The notes: generated by a model not told the origin, from the letters alone. A DNA stretch of 64,000 nt from Symsagittifera roscoffensis (GCF_963678635.1 NC_087063.1:36246540-36310539); one strand, 5' to 3'; counted from the stretch's first letter, positions 32,715 to 46,700 are shown. Translations and numbers: made by a program.

Positions 32715-35070
32715 ATGAAAAATCACCTGGACGTTAGTGAGGTTCAATAAAAAAGCTTTAAAAAGTTTAAAGTTCAAAAAAGTTGTCTAAAACTTAAAAA
32801 CGTCAAAAAATTAAATATTTGTCACTTCCTGTTGCCATAATTTTTCGTTCAAAAAAGTTGAGCGTAATGCTGACTCAGGGGAGCTTCCCACAACCCGTTC
32901 TATCAATTGAACTTAAAATCTCAGGAAAAAAATCAAAAATTGGGTTAAATTTTCTCATGACAGATTTTTCGAAAACTCTAGGCAGAGAGTAAAGTGAAAA
33001 AGAGTAAGGAAGTATGCAGGCACACAAGGGAATAGGCGGTCATTGTTAAAATTCGTAAAACAGTTTTTGAGAAAAGCTAAAATTTGTTTAAAATTTTTTA
33101 AAAATTCCAAAGTGTCTCCAAAAAAAAATAAATTAACCCCATATAACTTCAAAATACGTTTTTTCATCAAACAGGCATAATGAGCAATCATGCTGCGCAA
33201 AAAGTTTGAATTTCAAATTAGCAACAGGACAACATTTGCGGACAGCAAACAAAATTGTCATTCTTTGAGAAAACACCAGTTGAGCCGAAAAACTAACTTA
33301 GTTATAAAATATACGCATCTTTGAAACACAGACCAAGCGGAGCTCAGTCGCTGTTACGATACAAAAAATAGCAGGACAAGCTAGCAGAAGGGAAAAGCGA
33401 ATCATTAAAACCAAAAAACTTCAAAAAAGCTCATCTTATAAAAATTCAAAATGTTTTCTTGGGTCATATTCAATTTGCGGGAAAACACACGTTCAGAAAC
33501 ACAATCGACGGCAATTTAAGACATTTCAACAAAATTTAACAAGCAAAACACTGGGCCGATGAAACTTGAATAATATCACATAGTACTGCAATTATAAAAG
33601 TTTGCATTATGTGCGATCCGAAATGGAGCTTTAAATTTATGTTTCCCTTGAAATTAAGTCACTAAGCCGATAACCTAAAAGCCAAAATCATATAAGCAGC
33701 ATAAATTTTTCAAGCAAAAAAAATCAACAAAATGACCAACATCAAGGCTAGTAAAACTAAAGTTGAAGATTCAAATTACGGTCAGTTTTGCACCCACGAC
33801 CTTTCTTCACCTCCAGGCTAAATGCCGGACAAACACAAATTTTAATTCATTATGAGCCAAGATAAAAGTGATTCTGTAAAGTAATTTGCAAGCCCCGAAA
33901 AAAATCTGTAATCCGATTTGATAACAGTTGCTAATCGCAAGCATAAAAATAGTTTTTTACAAAAAAAACTAATCAAAAAACAAAAATAAAAACTATAATT
34001 TTACGTTTTTTATGCGCTCAAGAGTTCTCAATGATGCTTTGAAAACTAATATTGCTAAAGAAAAACTTAGCTTCCACAAATCATTTTCTTTTTGGTTTTA
34101 TTACGAGTAAATAAAGTTAGCAAGCAAGTATAGAAATTGAAAATGAAACGTGACAGCTTAGTTCAACTCCAGCTATTTTCATTTTAAAAGAAAATTTAAT
34201 AACTTTTTTGAGAAAAATTCTCAGAGAATTGTTTATACTGTTTTCGTTGGAAACTATTATCAAACATTCCTACTTTACTTTTTGCGAATTTCTTTTATCT
34301 TTGGCCCAGCTGTCAACTGCGTCTGCTCTCGGGTTTGTTTTGATACTAATTTCAAATTGAAAAGAGTTACTTGGTATGCTTTTGATAGAAAAACGTTAAA
34401 TAGAAAAAATGAGATTGATTTTTTTTGAGTAGTGGATTTGTTTCCATTTTCTGCAAATTTTGATTTTCCCAAAAAATTGTCTGTCGATTTTTTTAAGAAA
34501 CTTTCAAAAAGAAGACTGCCAACTTTATATTATATAAGTATCTTTTTAATTTATCTCTATGTCTTAGACATTCAAAAACTCAATTGCTTCTAACCTGATT
34601 TTCTCTAAATCGAGACGCTTGTAATAGGGCTTAAATTACAACTGCAAGGATTTCATTGTGATAGATCACTCAAACTCTTTGCACTGATTTTTTGTAGTAT
34701 CCAATTTTGCGTTGAAAAACGATATAGAATAAGAAAGTAATTGAAAGAACAAGAATCTATAGCACACTAGAATACAAGGTCATCCCCATATTTGTTTCGA
34801 TTTGAGCTTTATTTTTTTCTTCAAACATGTCTCCAACTGGATGCTCTGGATTTGCTCCCATTGCCAAGTTTTCATGCACCCATGCCAGCAGTGCCATTTT
34901 ATTAAGCTTTTAATTGATTGCTTATTTCTAACATCAAGTGTTGTTTTAAAATTCGGAAATTTTTTCTATTCATTTTCTGTGGTTTTGTTATTATGTTTCA
35001 AAGCTTTTGTCAATTTGATGCTCCATGAAATGGAAAACAGATGCCTATAACTGTTGGTCGATTTCTTTTG
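32715..35070. other. Repeat-rich noncoding DNA
   Basis: It contains monomer blocks (32820-33010), an inverted copy of the GCGATTAGCAAGCG module (33840-33950) and the second copy of the 31.3-kb block (34154-34285). No exon is supported; open frames at 32955-33200, 34275-34472 and 34802-35050 are AT-rich. Confidence 0.45.
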
Positions 35071-35243
35071 ACAGCGATCGAGCCTTCACTACTCATACGT
35101 CTTTTGTCCTCATTAGCCCCAGAGGTCTCATTTTTTGGAGATTCGGTCCGAAAAAAAACCATTCTCGGGGACTCTAAATATGAAAAAAGTCCGGCATAAG
35201 GTTCTTTTTAGACATTTGTCTCTATAGAGGCAAAAAGAAACAA

Positions 35244-37740
35244 ATGAATCAAGATAATTTGGACGACAAACATGTCTCGAAAGTATTTGCTTCATTAATG
35301 ATGAAAGGCAAAGTGAGAACTGCTATGCGGTGGCTTTCGGAGAGAGCAAGCTGGGGTGTGCTTGATCCGATGCAAGAGGTGAAGGAAAGTGTGACCGTTT
35401 TAGAGACTTTGAAGTCAAAGCATCCAGAGCCACACAAGTCACATCACTCTTCGCGATTTCAAGTGCCAGTTTTACCCGAATTTGAAGATGTTATAATCAG
35501 TTCTGCTTCCATTGAAAAGACAACACGTTCTTTGCAGGGCAGTTCGGGAGCTTCGGGAACAGATTCTGAGCATTGGAAGACGGTTTTATAATGTCATGGG
35601 GCTCACAGTTCACACTTGAGAGACAAAGATGCAACTCTCGCCACAAAAATATGCAATCAAATCTTCCCATGGTCGAAAGTGCGAGCACTGGTTTCTGGAA
35701 GATTGATTTCGCTTGATAAATGTCCTGGTGTGCGACCTATTGGCATAGGCGAATTTCTACGGAGAATAATTTGCAAAAGTGTGGCTGAGTTCACAAAAAT
35801 TGACCTTGAAGAAACATGTTCGACTGATCATTTAGCTTGTGGGCTGAAAGCTGGCGTTGAAGGTGCAAGTCAGGCGCTTTCTGATGTTTTTGATGACATA
35901 AAGGAAGATGGCTGTCACAAGCTGTTGATGGATGCATCAAATGCTTTCAACTCGCTCAATCGTGAAACAGCGTTGTGGAATGCTCGAATATTGTGGCCTA
36001 GATGTTCTAGATTTCTCTTCAATGCTTACAGAGGCTTCGCGTCAATTTTGGTTGCTGGCGCCGATGAAGTGATATACAGTAGGGAAGGAACCACACAGGG
36101 AGACCCACTGGCAAGGTTCTTCTATGGTGTTTCACTTCTTCCCCCGATTATAACAAAGTGTGTTACAAAGTTGGTATGCTTATGATTCTGCGGCCATAGC
36201 AAAACTGAAGAAATTGGAGATATGGCTCAAAAACATGATTGAGGAAGGTCCCGCCTTCGGTTACTTTCCAGAGCCTTCCATAAGTTTTCTGGTTGTCGAT
36301 AAATATTATGCTGAAGAAGCGCATTACATATTTGACAAGTACTCGATTACTATAGTGGAAGCGAAGAGGTTTTTGGGCGGTTTCATTGGAGACGGAAATG
36401 AGAAGGACATCTACCTGAAAACGAAAGAGTTTGAATGGGTAGACAAAATTGAGAAACTTTCTTTTGTGGCAAAAACAGAACCACAATGTGCTTTATCAGG
36501 ACTGACTTAGTCCCTTCAAGCGGAATGTTATGTTTGCCATCGTGTTTTGGGTGGTTCTAGTCAGCTTTTTCAACCGCTAGAGAACCTTCCGATGGAGAAA
36601 TTCTTACCTGCGATACTTGGAACTTCGTCGATTTCATCAATGGAGAGACGTCTCTTTTGTTTGCCAGCAAGAAAGGGTGGTCTTGGAGTGTCTAACCCAA
36701 CCAGTTTGATGAGTCTTACAACACGTCACGGGAAGCAGTTACGGTTCTTTATGATGCGCTTGTTGATCAGCACGGTTTTTCCCATGAACACCACAGAAAG
36801 CAAATGTCTCGATCGCTGAAAAAACATCATCGAATTATGGAAGAAAAACATGAAGTTGTTGGGGGAGTTATTGAATGAGCTACCAGCAGACCAAGTTCGC
36901 GCAGTAAAAAGAATCAATGAAGGAAGCTTGTCTTCCTGGCTGACAGCGTTACCGATTGCTGCAGAAAACTTTGATCTTTCGGAACTGGAGTTTCGGGATG
37001 CATTGAGTGTCCGGTATAACAAAAACTTGATCGCTTCGCCAACTTTTTGTGATGGTTGCCAGTCACAATTCACCCTACGGCGTGCGTTCGCGTGCAAAAA
37101 AGGTGGTCTCTTAACTTTACGGCACAATGAGACGCTGTAGGCGAATGAGACGCTGTAGGGATGCTGTAGGCGAATTAGCTTCTTGAGTGTGGAAGGATGT
37201 ACAGAGAGAGCCTGTTATTAGAGAATACAACCCGCAAGATGAGACACCCGCATTCGCATTAATTGCAGATGTTTTGTCGTCGAGTTTATGTTAGACAGGG
37301 AGGAGCGTCTTTTGATTTCGTGTCTCTGACACCAACGCCATCTCCTATCAGAACAGAAGCCCCATGAGTGTTTTGCACTCAGCAGAGGTTGAGAAAAAGA
37401 AAAAAATTCAGACGCGTGTCAGGAAAGACATGTCTTTCACTCCTCTTGTCGTGTCTGTTGATGGGATGCTTGCTCCAGAAATTGCAAGTTTCCTTCGGAG
37501 AAGAGGAGAAGCATTATCTCCCAAGTGAGAGAAACCCTATAGTAAAACTATGAACTGGGTGAAGTGCCGGCTGTCTTTTGCCGTGCTCTGTGCTTCCAGT
37601 GTGTGCTTTTGAGGCACAAGGACCAAGTGGAGGAGTCTTGGCTCAGACCAGGACTTCTTACCCTAGAGAAATATTTACGGATGTTCTACAATGAAGAGAA
37701 ACTGGCTAGCTATGTGCAGACTCTGCTAGTAATGTAAAAC
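35244..37740 (+). pseudogene. Decayed retroelement with unusual RT and C-terminal domain
   Basis: Several plus-strand frames join into one protein of a retroelement family that is common in cnidarian and other invertebrate genomes. 35244-35591 is the N-terminal region (VRTAMRWLSERASWGVLDP). 35616-36185 has KCPGVRPIGIGEFLRRI, LLMDASNAFNSLNRE (catalytic Asp of motif A) and EGTTQGDPLARFFYG (motif B). 36160-36510 has lost motif C (Y-A-Y-D-S where Y-A-D-D-S is expected) and continues with FLGGFIGD. 36850-37140 holds SSWLTALPIAAENFDLS, CDGCQSQFTL, ACKKGGLLTLRHNE. Text up to 37600 (FTPLVVSVDGMLAPE, then WVKCRLSFAVLCASSVC) matches the usual tail of this family, a possible restriction-like endonuclease region. 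At least four frameshifts or stops make it inactive. A sister copy lies inverted at 61.2-63.4 kb. Confidence 0.8.
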
Positions 37741-37799
37741 GTGGACCTACACAAAACAAAATGTTTAACAAATGAACCAAATAGATCATTGACTGCTTT

Positions 37800-38570
37800 A
37801 AAAAAATTTAAAAACCGGTCAACAATCAAAATTGATTGTTCAGTGGGCCACTACCTTTTGTGTTTAAAGTTTTTTTGGCGTAGCTGTTAACGAAAATCAG
37901 CTCCACAGATTCTTTTCTTTGGCTTTAAACCTAAGCCTAAGATTTGCGAAGCTAGTTTTTGATAAAATAAAATGTTGCAAAAAACCAATTTTTTTTTACT
38001 ATTTTTGGTGCAATAATTTCTGGTTTTAAAAAAAATTAGCCGTGCAGTTGACTCAAAGAAACTTCCTATAACTCGTAATTTATTGAAAAAAGTGAAAAAC
38101 AAAATTCCAGGACGTCTCACAAAAAAAAGGAAAAATGTTAACCCAATCCCATACATTTCTATAAATTTTCCTTTTATTACACAGAAAAATTTAGACATAC
38201 CTGCCCATCAAAAGATTTGAATTTTTAATAAATAACTGAATCATTTCACAAAGAGCAAACAAAGCCGACAATTTTAGAGCAGAGACTAGTTGAGATTTCA
38301 GTTTTAAATCCCCTGAAACTTGTGAACATTTGCAATTATTCTTGCTTGCCAAAAAATCAGTGTTGTGTGACCTAAGCCGACAAAACTTGAGCAGACAAAC
38401 AAGAGAGCGATGCTTTAACTTCTACCACAATTTTTTTTCCAATTTCATACCAACTGAAAACACAATGTCCAGCCCGGACTTGAGCCTTAAACCTAAAGGC
38501 TTGAAAGAGTCCGAATTATCTCAATGCTGAATAAAAATCACCTGGACGTTAGTCAGGTTCAAAAAAAAGC
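37800..38570 (+). repeat. Duplicate of 31990-32760
   Basis: It shares AAAAACCGGTCAACAATCAA, GTTCAGTGGGCCACTAC, CTAAGATTTGCGAAGCTAG, AAAACAAAATTCCA, CCCAATCCCATACATTTCTA and the exon-like block ending TTATCTCAATGCTGA with the region 5.8 kb upstream, in direct orientation. The pair lies on both sides of the retroelement at 35.2-37.7 kb. Confidence 0.75.
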
Positions 38571-40743
38571 AAATTTTGTTTTCGGTGAAGGCTTGACTAA
38601 CGGAAAAAAGTTGAGATCACAATTGAAAGCCACCCGCTCTCGCGGGTGTGCGTATCGATTTTTAAGATAGCATGCAAAACCATCCAAAAACTATTACTCT
38701 ACGAAATACGATGTAGTAGGTAATTTATATTCTAATTTACGAAAAAAAGAATTAATGACTAAAACTAAACGCAAGCATACTTTTCTCGAAAAAATTAATC
38801 AGGTTTTCACATGTAAAAAATGAACATTTTAAACTGCCACTTCTTGGAAACTGGTCGTTTCGTACACATTTTCATAGAAAAATTGTTTTAGAAAAAAGTG
38901 TAATTCCTGGTTACGAGTTGTGCAAATGCAAATGAACTAGATTTAGAGCATGATCTGCATACTCAGTGCCCATTTTAGTTGTAATCTAAGCGTGTTGGGT
39001 AATTAAAAAGTGAACCTGAATTTTTTCAACGCAATCGCGATTTAGAGTTTTTTTTAATGCCGATGAATGCGAAAGTTCAGGCAACTCTTCTTGATACAAT
39101 GTCGGGCATTTGACACGTTTGCTCGTATTATAACTTTATTATTGTTCCAATTATTGAAAAAGAGAAATTTTTTGTTCGCTGATTTTAGTTTTTTACAAGA
39201 AATTGGCTACCAAAAACACTCCTACATTGATTGTGCGATATATCATTTCAACGCCAAATTGAAGCTTTTTCAGTCGATCAATCCGATTTAAAGGTTTTTG
39301 ATTTTTTGTCTATTTCAGAGCAAGTAAAGTGAGCAAGCGGACTTGTTTATGCTTAATTTAACTCAATTACAAAAACTTAAATCTTATTCCTTGTTTTACT
39401 CAACTAAAATTAGTTTTGGAAACTTTGAAAACCATTTTAAAAATCAGAATTATCAAAAAACTGCAAACATTTTTGTTTAATTTTCTAGTCATATTTTGTA
39501 CAAAAATTGTTTTGCAAGTTGTCTATTATACTATGACTGCAATCTGCCCAGTTTCTAGCTTTTTCTGCACATGCTTTAATCACACCAACCAAAAAAAAAT
39601 GTAAAAAAAAAAACGTTTAAAACTTTGAAGTCCCCCTAAAACTACCCTGTTTTAACTAGTTCCTACCCAGAATTTAATTTTGAATTTTCATGAAACTGAG
39701 CATTTCATGCAGCTGCCATGCTTACTTTCATGAAAATTCAAATTTGATTCCAACTGATTTTAATTTTGTTGTTAACCCGAAAAAATTCTGTATTCCTATT
39801 TGATAACGCTTGCTTATCGAAGCGTAAAAAATTTTAGACTGAAAAAAGAGAGCCACTCTTGCGATAATTCTTCACGTTGTTGGGAAAATGCCAAAAAATT
39901 CGAATCAAAATGTCTCGATGTCTAGCCATTATGTCACTGCAGTTGAACAGATCTGATATTTTCGATATCTATAGTAAATTTGAAACTTCAGAAATCATGA
40001 TATCATAAATCCAGAATCTTAACGCTTTTTTTGAAATTTCCCTTTGGTCCCTAGGACAACTCATGATTTTTGCATCCCTAGCGCTGAATGTCCTTGAAAT
40101 AATATTTAAGGCTTGGCTCATTCCCATTCGCCGCCTTCTTTCAAAAAAAGTGCCTATGATCGCAGTGCCCGGTTGAATTCCTCTGTTTGCATCCTCTCGT
40201 TTTAGGTTCTTTGTACACCTCGCTCAACATGAAAAGATAAAATAAGCCAGCTGGAAAGACAGTTGGAGAAGTGTTACTGAAATCAACGAACCGAAAAAAA
40301 TGTTAAGCAAACTATAGGATCTAAAAGAACAAATTGCATTACTTAGTCGTTTATAATACAATCTTATTAAGTAACCTCAATTTTCGAAATAACTTATCAA
40401 TAATTCTTTTACTTCCCTGGTTTTGTAAGAAATCATATTTTTATCTAATTAGGGCAGATTTTGATGTGAGATATCATTAGATGAAAATTGAAAACGACCA
40501 CCAAAATCAAATGTCAAAAAATAATCAGAGCAGCAATTGAAAGACCTTAATATGTATTCACTTCCTTCAGTAACACTTAAATATACATTAAATTTAAATA
40601 GCGTCAAATATTCAAACCTATTTTCAAAAAATTTATACATATAATACGTTTAAGTTACAACCGGTTGATCTGATTCAAATAAAGATGTCGAGGGAAAGTT
40701 TGAACTGGGGATTTTAGACTTAACAGTCCATTCTGTTTGTTCA
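38571..40743. other. AT-rich noncoding DNA
   Basis: No gene is seen. 39770-39830 resembles the GCGATTAGCAAGCG module. The open frames (39067-39291, 39416-39604, 40449-40640) are AT-rich and lack domains. The 3' UTR of the AP-1 mu gene (minus strand) should occupy part of the right end. Confidence 0.4.
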
Positions 40744-43700
40744 TCACGAAAGGGGTTTGTAGTCTCCACTGGCCACCCCTTTTCCAATTCTAGTCAATTC
40801 GTCCGCACTTGATAGTCTAAAAGATCAATTACTCAAATATTTATTCTGACTGAATTTTACTTAAAATATCTTTTACGCCAAAATTCGCAACAGCAATTTA
40901 ACTGAAACTGGTTACAACTGGAAACTGGTAAGGACATTTGGTTGGTTTAAGGACAGCATGTACTGCAGCTGCCATGTGCATCCACTACGATAGCTACAAT
41001 TAGCGTGTTGTGGCGTTTACCAACTTACCTCCGTTTTGGGTGATGTAGCGTACCCATGGCAGTGCTTGGTAACCACTCTTCTCGATGATCTTCAGATAGC
41101 GCACTTGGATGCCGGAAGTGGTGAAGTAGGGGATCTCGAACTTCACGTGGATCGGGGGTCTGCCCTCGTCTTCATCCGCCTCCACACTGGGCAGATTGAA
41201 GTGGGCTCTCATAAGGAACTCTTTGCCGCCTGGGAAGCTCTTAATGTACCAGACTACAGTGCTGTCTTCGGGGATGTATTTGACTGAGCCGACTGACGTC
41301 TTGAACTTGGGCGAATCGGCGTCACTCGGCACTGGCACCACTATCTCAACGTGGTTCGCCGTGGACCGTCTCTTGAATTGTGACTTAGCTTTGATCATGT
41401 ATTCCACTCTGCTGTGACTATGTCGCTCGATCACTGATTCAATCCAAATCAGAGGCTTCACCTAGCATACATCATTCTTTGTACATTTTAATCATTTTGA
41501 TTTCAATAAGAAAACGTATTTTTATTTCGCTAGAGACGCAGTACTTTTATTTCACTCAATTTAGAAACAATCAAATATTCTATTTTATTTTCAAACAATT
41601 TTAAAAAAATTATTAGTAGTGATGCGCATAAGTAGTGATGCGAATAAGTAGTGATGCGAAAGGTAATACGTAATTTCGAAAGGTAATGCGTAATGTGCTT
41701 AGTAGAGAAGACACCCAAAATCGGGTTTCTCTATTAACAATTAACCTCAAGTTTAGTCAAGAAAACTTCCAAAACACGGTCAAAGCTTCACAACTTTCAC
41801 TTGTAAAGCCATAACTGTTTTAACAAAACTTGTCGAAGCAACTTATAAAAGTAAGCTTCCAACAAGCTGTTGTGTCGATTAACCAAACATCAGATTTGGC
41901 AGGGCGTAGCCTCTTATGCAGAAGAGATTCGCCCAAACTGTTATTTCGATAAAACCCAAAAACCCACGTTTGGCAAGGTAGTTCTCGAGAAAGTCGAAAA
42001 GTTTCAAAAAGGCCATAACTGTTTTAACAAAACTTGTCGAAGCAAATTATAAAAGTACGCTTCCAACAAGCTGCTGTGTCGATTAACCCTATATCAGATT
42101 TGGCAGGGCGTAGCCTCTTATGCAGAAGAGATTCGCCCAACCTGTTATTTCGATAAAACCCAAAAACCCAGGTTTGGCGAGGTAGTTCTCGAGAAAGTCG
42201 AAAAGTTTCAAAAAACGATAGATAAAATCACTAACCATTATCTCCATTGAACCCACAATCTCAGGTTTGGGAGGGTAGTTTTCGAGAAAAGTCGAAAAGA
42301 TTCAAAAAACGGTCAAAAAATTAAAAAATCAAAAGCGGGCCATAATTTGATGTGTAATGAAGTTTTGGCGTAGCCGCAGATAAATTTCAATAATGGGGTT
42401 TTATTCAAATCCGTTCTATTCGAAGAAACAAGAATTTCAGATTTGGTAGGTTAGTTTTTGAGAAACCGAAAGAAAAAAATATCGGTCAAATATTCCCCCA
42501 CAGACTTGTTCGAAGGCTGTAGCAAAGGGGTAAAAGAAAAATATACCAGGGAAGTATGCAGGCACACAAGAGCGTAAGAAGTATTTGTATGAATACCCTA
42601 TTTTTAAAGTGGTAGAATTTTCCAAAGCGTCTCAAAAAAAATTAAAAACCAATTCCATACAATTTCATAAAACTTTTCATAAAAGGAATTGCAGGCCAAG
42701 ATGCCAAGCAAGACATTTGAAATTCAAATTAGTTACTAAACAAAAAATACGAAGAAGAAACAAGGCCGAAAATCTTTGAACAGACACCAGTTGAGCCGAA
42801 AAAAAAAACGTTTTTAAGTTGCAGGTCCCCCAGGAAACTACACTGTAGTGACTAGTGCCCAACCAATAGTTAATTTTAGTTTTTCATAAAATTGAGCATT
42901 TCAGCTGCATTGCATCATCAAAATCGCCCATATAAACAGTACTATTTGAACTTGAACTTGAATAAGTGATTAAATTGATTTTATTAAACTAGTTGTTAAC
43001 CCGAGCGTAATTATCACGAAAATTGAAACAAAATTTCCAAAACGTATCAAAAAACACAGAGGCGAAGCCCCACTTCGCAAACACTTGCAAGAACACGACC
43101 AAAAAGCAGATCTACCAAGTTAAATAAGAAAAGTAGAAATAAGCCTTGAATTAGCAAATAGCCGTGCAGGATTCGAATCTGCGAACCTCTGCAATCAAGA
43201 GATTTTGAGTCTCACGCACTATCCCCTCAACCACGCAAGCTTAACAACCGACAACCACTAGTCACGAATAAAGATGCAACATATACTAATAAATTCCTTG
43301 CCAATGCAATTCAGCAAAAGTTGCACCAAATGCAAAGCGATTCAATTATGCAAGTAATAATTTGGAATATAACAAATTGAAGGCATCCACACTAACTTTG
43401 CATGCAACAAATCGCAAAGCATACAGCCACATTATGTATAAATTATGCATTTCAAAAAATTGCGAGATATATTGAGTTAGAAAAATTCGGAAATCGAGTT
43501 TTCATAAGTGTGATGTTGTTTGAAAGGAATAGCTTTTTTCGGTTCATTTGATGAACTAAAAATGCATCAACTGTGTTAATTTATTATTATTCGAATGCCA
43601 ACGCTCATGCTATCAAAAAGCTGTAAAGATGGCCCAAAAGTGGCACTAATATTTGCTACTTAGGTTGGAAAAAAAGAAGGTTCGTACTAATCTAATACAC

Positions 43701-46700
43701 TAGCTTCGCAAGAGTGATGAATAAAAAATGAAATCCCATGCATTTTCAAAAACATGATTTTATCAAACAGGAATTATACATTTATAAGCCAATTCCGATC
43801 ATTCAAATCATGGAACTCCAAATCCAATGATTGAAGGTAAAGTCCCATATATAATAATTTCAAGCAATCTGCAGTCAAAAACATTTTTTCACTTATCAAT
43901 TTGTGCTGGAAGCATAATTTCGAGGGCTATAATTTTAAAGGACAAACTTGTGTGTTAAGACGATATGACATGAGCTCAAATTCTCCGTCGGGTGGGACGA
44001 ATGAGATGGTTCTGTCGTTGTCGAATCTGGACAGACGAACACATTGGTGGAATTTGACATCCTCCAGCTCCACAGCCTTGTTTCTCGCCCCTACAAACAC
44101 AATTTTACTCCTTGCAACATATCTATTTTTTTTACAACAAACAGCCAATCGAAGATTGGAAAAAAGTAATGAAAGCACTTAAACAAAAAACACTGACTTT
44201 ATTGAATAAATCTCGCCCTTTGAATTTCTCAAACGATTTATGATAGGCGCATTTTTGATAACCTTAACCCAAATCGCAAAAACTGGATCGCCAGGTAAAA
44301 TTTTTATTCCGCTGGAAATTTAAAAAATTAAATTCCACTATCAAAACAACAAATAGTTCACGTTTTGTGAGCCATTTTCACGTTCGTATTTGGAGAATGC
44401 TATTTACGTCACTTTCAGAAGAACTCAAAAAATGCACATATACCTAAAACCTAAGTGCATTCATAAATGCATCAATGAATGCACATCTGCAGTTATTAGA
44501 GACTTTTATGCACATTTTAATATAGGTCGTTTTGTTATATTTACTTTTTTAATGTCCAGTAAACCGACGTATTTCAGTCACAAGAAGTTCGACATTTGGC
44601 AACAGAAATCCTATTTGGCACTGTTTCAATTTTGATGAGGAAAAGCCCACTAGAAAAGCAGTTTATCGATCAAAACTTAGCACATAAGGTCCAAAAACTA
44701 CGTTTTGGTTGTTTTCTAGGCCGATCCATGATTTTCTCGAGACGGTAGAGAAGGCAATTTTTGGACGGTTTTGACCAAAAGATTGTTTTATTTTGGAGCG
44801 CACCACCAATGCAGGAGGGGGACCAAGTGAAAAATATCCTAGACCAAGTGATTTAAGCATAGTACATGCTAGCCTTACAGTTTGAATTTGCGGAGAATCT
44901 AAGGGAGAGATTGTTCACTTGGTCTATTAAGGGGAGATATTGTTCACATGGGCCCAAGAAGTGGCTTTTGACCAGTTTTTTGGACTTTCCGCTATTTGAA
45001 CTTTGCTTTCATATTTGCCTAACTCGGTTTTGTTTTTCGAAAATTTTGATTATTTGAGTACGCGCTTATTTGTCGATTCAAGGCGTTCAATTTAACTATA
45101 TACTTTCACCTTCTGAGGACTCAACTTCCTTTGCATAGAAAGGAAACTAAGTTCACAGCAGCATTGAATTTGCTCAGGCACATACGAATTTTCGGTGCAT
45201 AGACATTTGTGTCCAAGACATTTGTGTCCTTGACAAAACAGTCCGAAATGATAAAATTGTACCAGACATTTATGTCCCAGACAAAATTGTCCGAAATTGT
45301 TTTGCGAAATTAATTTCTTTGATTTGACCTTGTGATCTTTAATGCTTTGTTCTTTTGAGGTTGTTTGATCGTTCTTTAAGTAGATTTTATGCGTACCAAT
45401 TAACCATAGAACAGTCAAAGTGAGACAAAACTTTCAAGAAAATTTTGAAATTTAAAAGCGCATTTGGCCGAGTGATGAAGTCATGAGTCTCAAGGTCAAA
45501 AGGTTTGAAGTTCAAATCTCGGGCTCGACAAAAAATTTTCGTAATTTAGTCAATATTTGAAATTAAAAAACCCAAAAATGGGTAAACTAGGGCAAAGTTG
45601 AAATGGGTTGACTTGATTGAGCCAAAAGGGAAGAGGGTGGGAAAAGCTTGATTACATTGATCATTTTGCCGTTTTCAAATCGGGTCTAGCTCAATTTTGA
45701 AATTTTCTGGGAAAAAGTTCAACTTAGAAAAATTTATTGAAAATTATTGCTTCGCAATATCAATTTTGGAAAATAAATTGACTTTAAATTATAGTTTGAT
45801 GTTGCTGCTGCACCCTTTTAGGAAACTCAGAAGTTTACTTTGGTCGTAGGCCGCAACCAATTCTGAAAGGTTTTTGTCAAGTTTGACATAAAGAGGTTTT
45901 TTATAACGTGACACTCTTTGCCCGGCACACATTTTTTCGATCAAGATTTCAGCGTTTTTCTGTTCGTCTTGAAATTTTTCTATGAGTTTGGGAAATAATG
46001 GGTGCTTGCCATTCACGAGTTTGACGAAGCTGCTATTCCAACCTTCAACAGCATTGTTGGTTCTGGGTCGCCCGGTTATTACACGTTGATGACAACTCCA
46101 GCTGTCAACGTCAAATCTAGGGTTTTGACGAGTTCCATTTGCCGCCGAGAGCCGACCAACGTAATTGTCCTCAAAGTAATTGAAGATTGGGTGGGCTGTC
46201 TCAGGGCATGTCTTCTGAAGAGTTTCGAAAGCAGTAGAAACATCACTTACAGGCAGGAAAGCGATACTCAGCAGCATTCGGACATGCTCTCGGAATTCCA
46301 GATCTAGTCTGTAGTTGCTTGTGTTTCCAGTAGTCTGAATGTGACGCCAGACGCTTTGGCTCAAATGGAAATAACAGTATTGAATTTGTACATTTTTGGA
46401 TACTGAATTGAACGCATTTTTGACCGCTATTTCGAAATCAATGGTGGCTCGTTTAGGGAATTCAATGTCGAAGCAGCTCAAAAGTCGAAAATACGTTTCC
46501 TCTTTCTTGTCTGGAAGCAATGCATACACAATAGGAATCAGAATTCCCTCGACTGAAGCGTGGATGGTGTATATCTGAAAGAACACACTCGGGGCCGTAG
46601 AAAAGGTGCCATCGCAGAACCAATCATCAGCGCCACTGAGAATGTCGAGTCCCGGAAGAGTGGTGAAAACCATTATTCGCTTGGTATCATTAGGTCCAGA

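Larger units (their letters stand above)
41462..43947 (-). other. AP-1 mu intron 6, repeat-rich
   Basis: This 2.5-kb intron holds four things annotated separately or listed here. One is a GTAGTGATGCGAATAA tandem motif at about 41619-41695. Another is the 204-bp tandem repeat at 41.8-42.2 kb. The third is further ~166-bp monomers with the GTATGCAGGCACACAAG tail near 42555. The fourth is an inverted composite SINE unit (43040-43710). No coding exon is seen inside. Confidence 0.6.

Noticed and set aside
45455-45530. tRNA-Leu/Ser-like gene (TTGGCCGAGTGATGAAGTC, then AGTTCAAATCTCG)
   Set aside because: The box A and box B look is good, but I could not form a paired acceptor stem or a clear anticodon arm by eye. 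A SINE head is more likely; tRNAscan-SE would decide.
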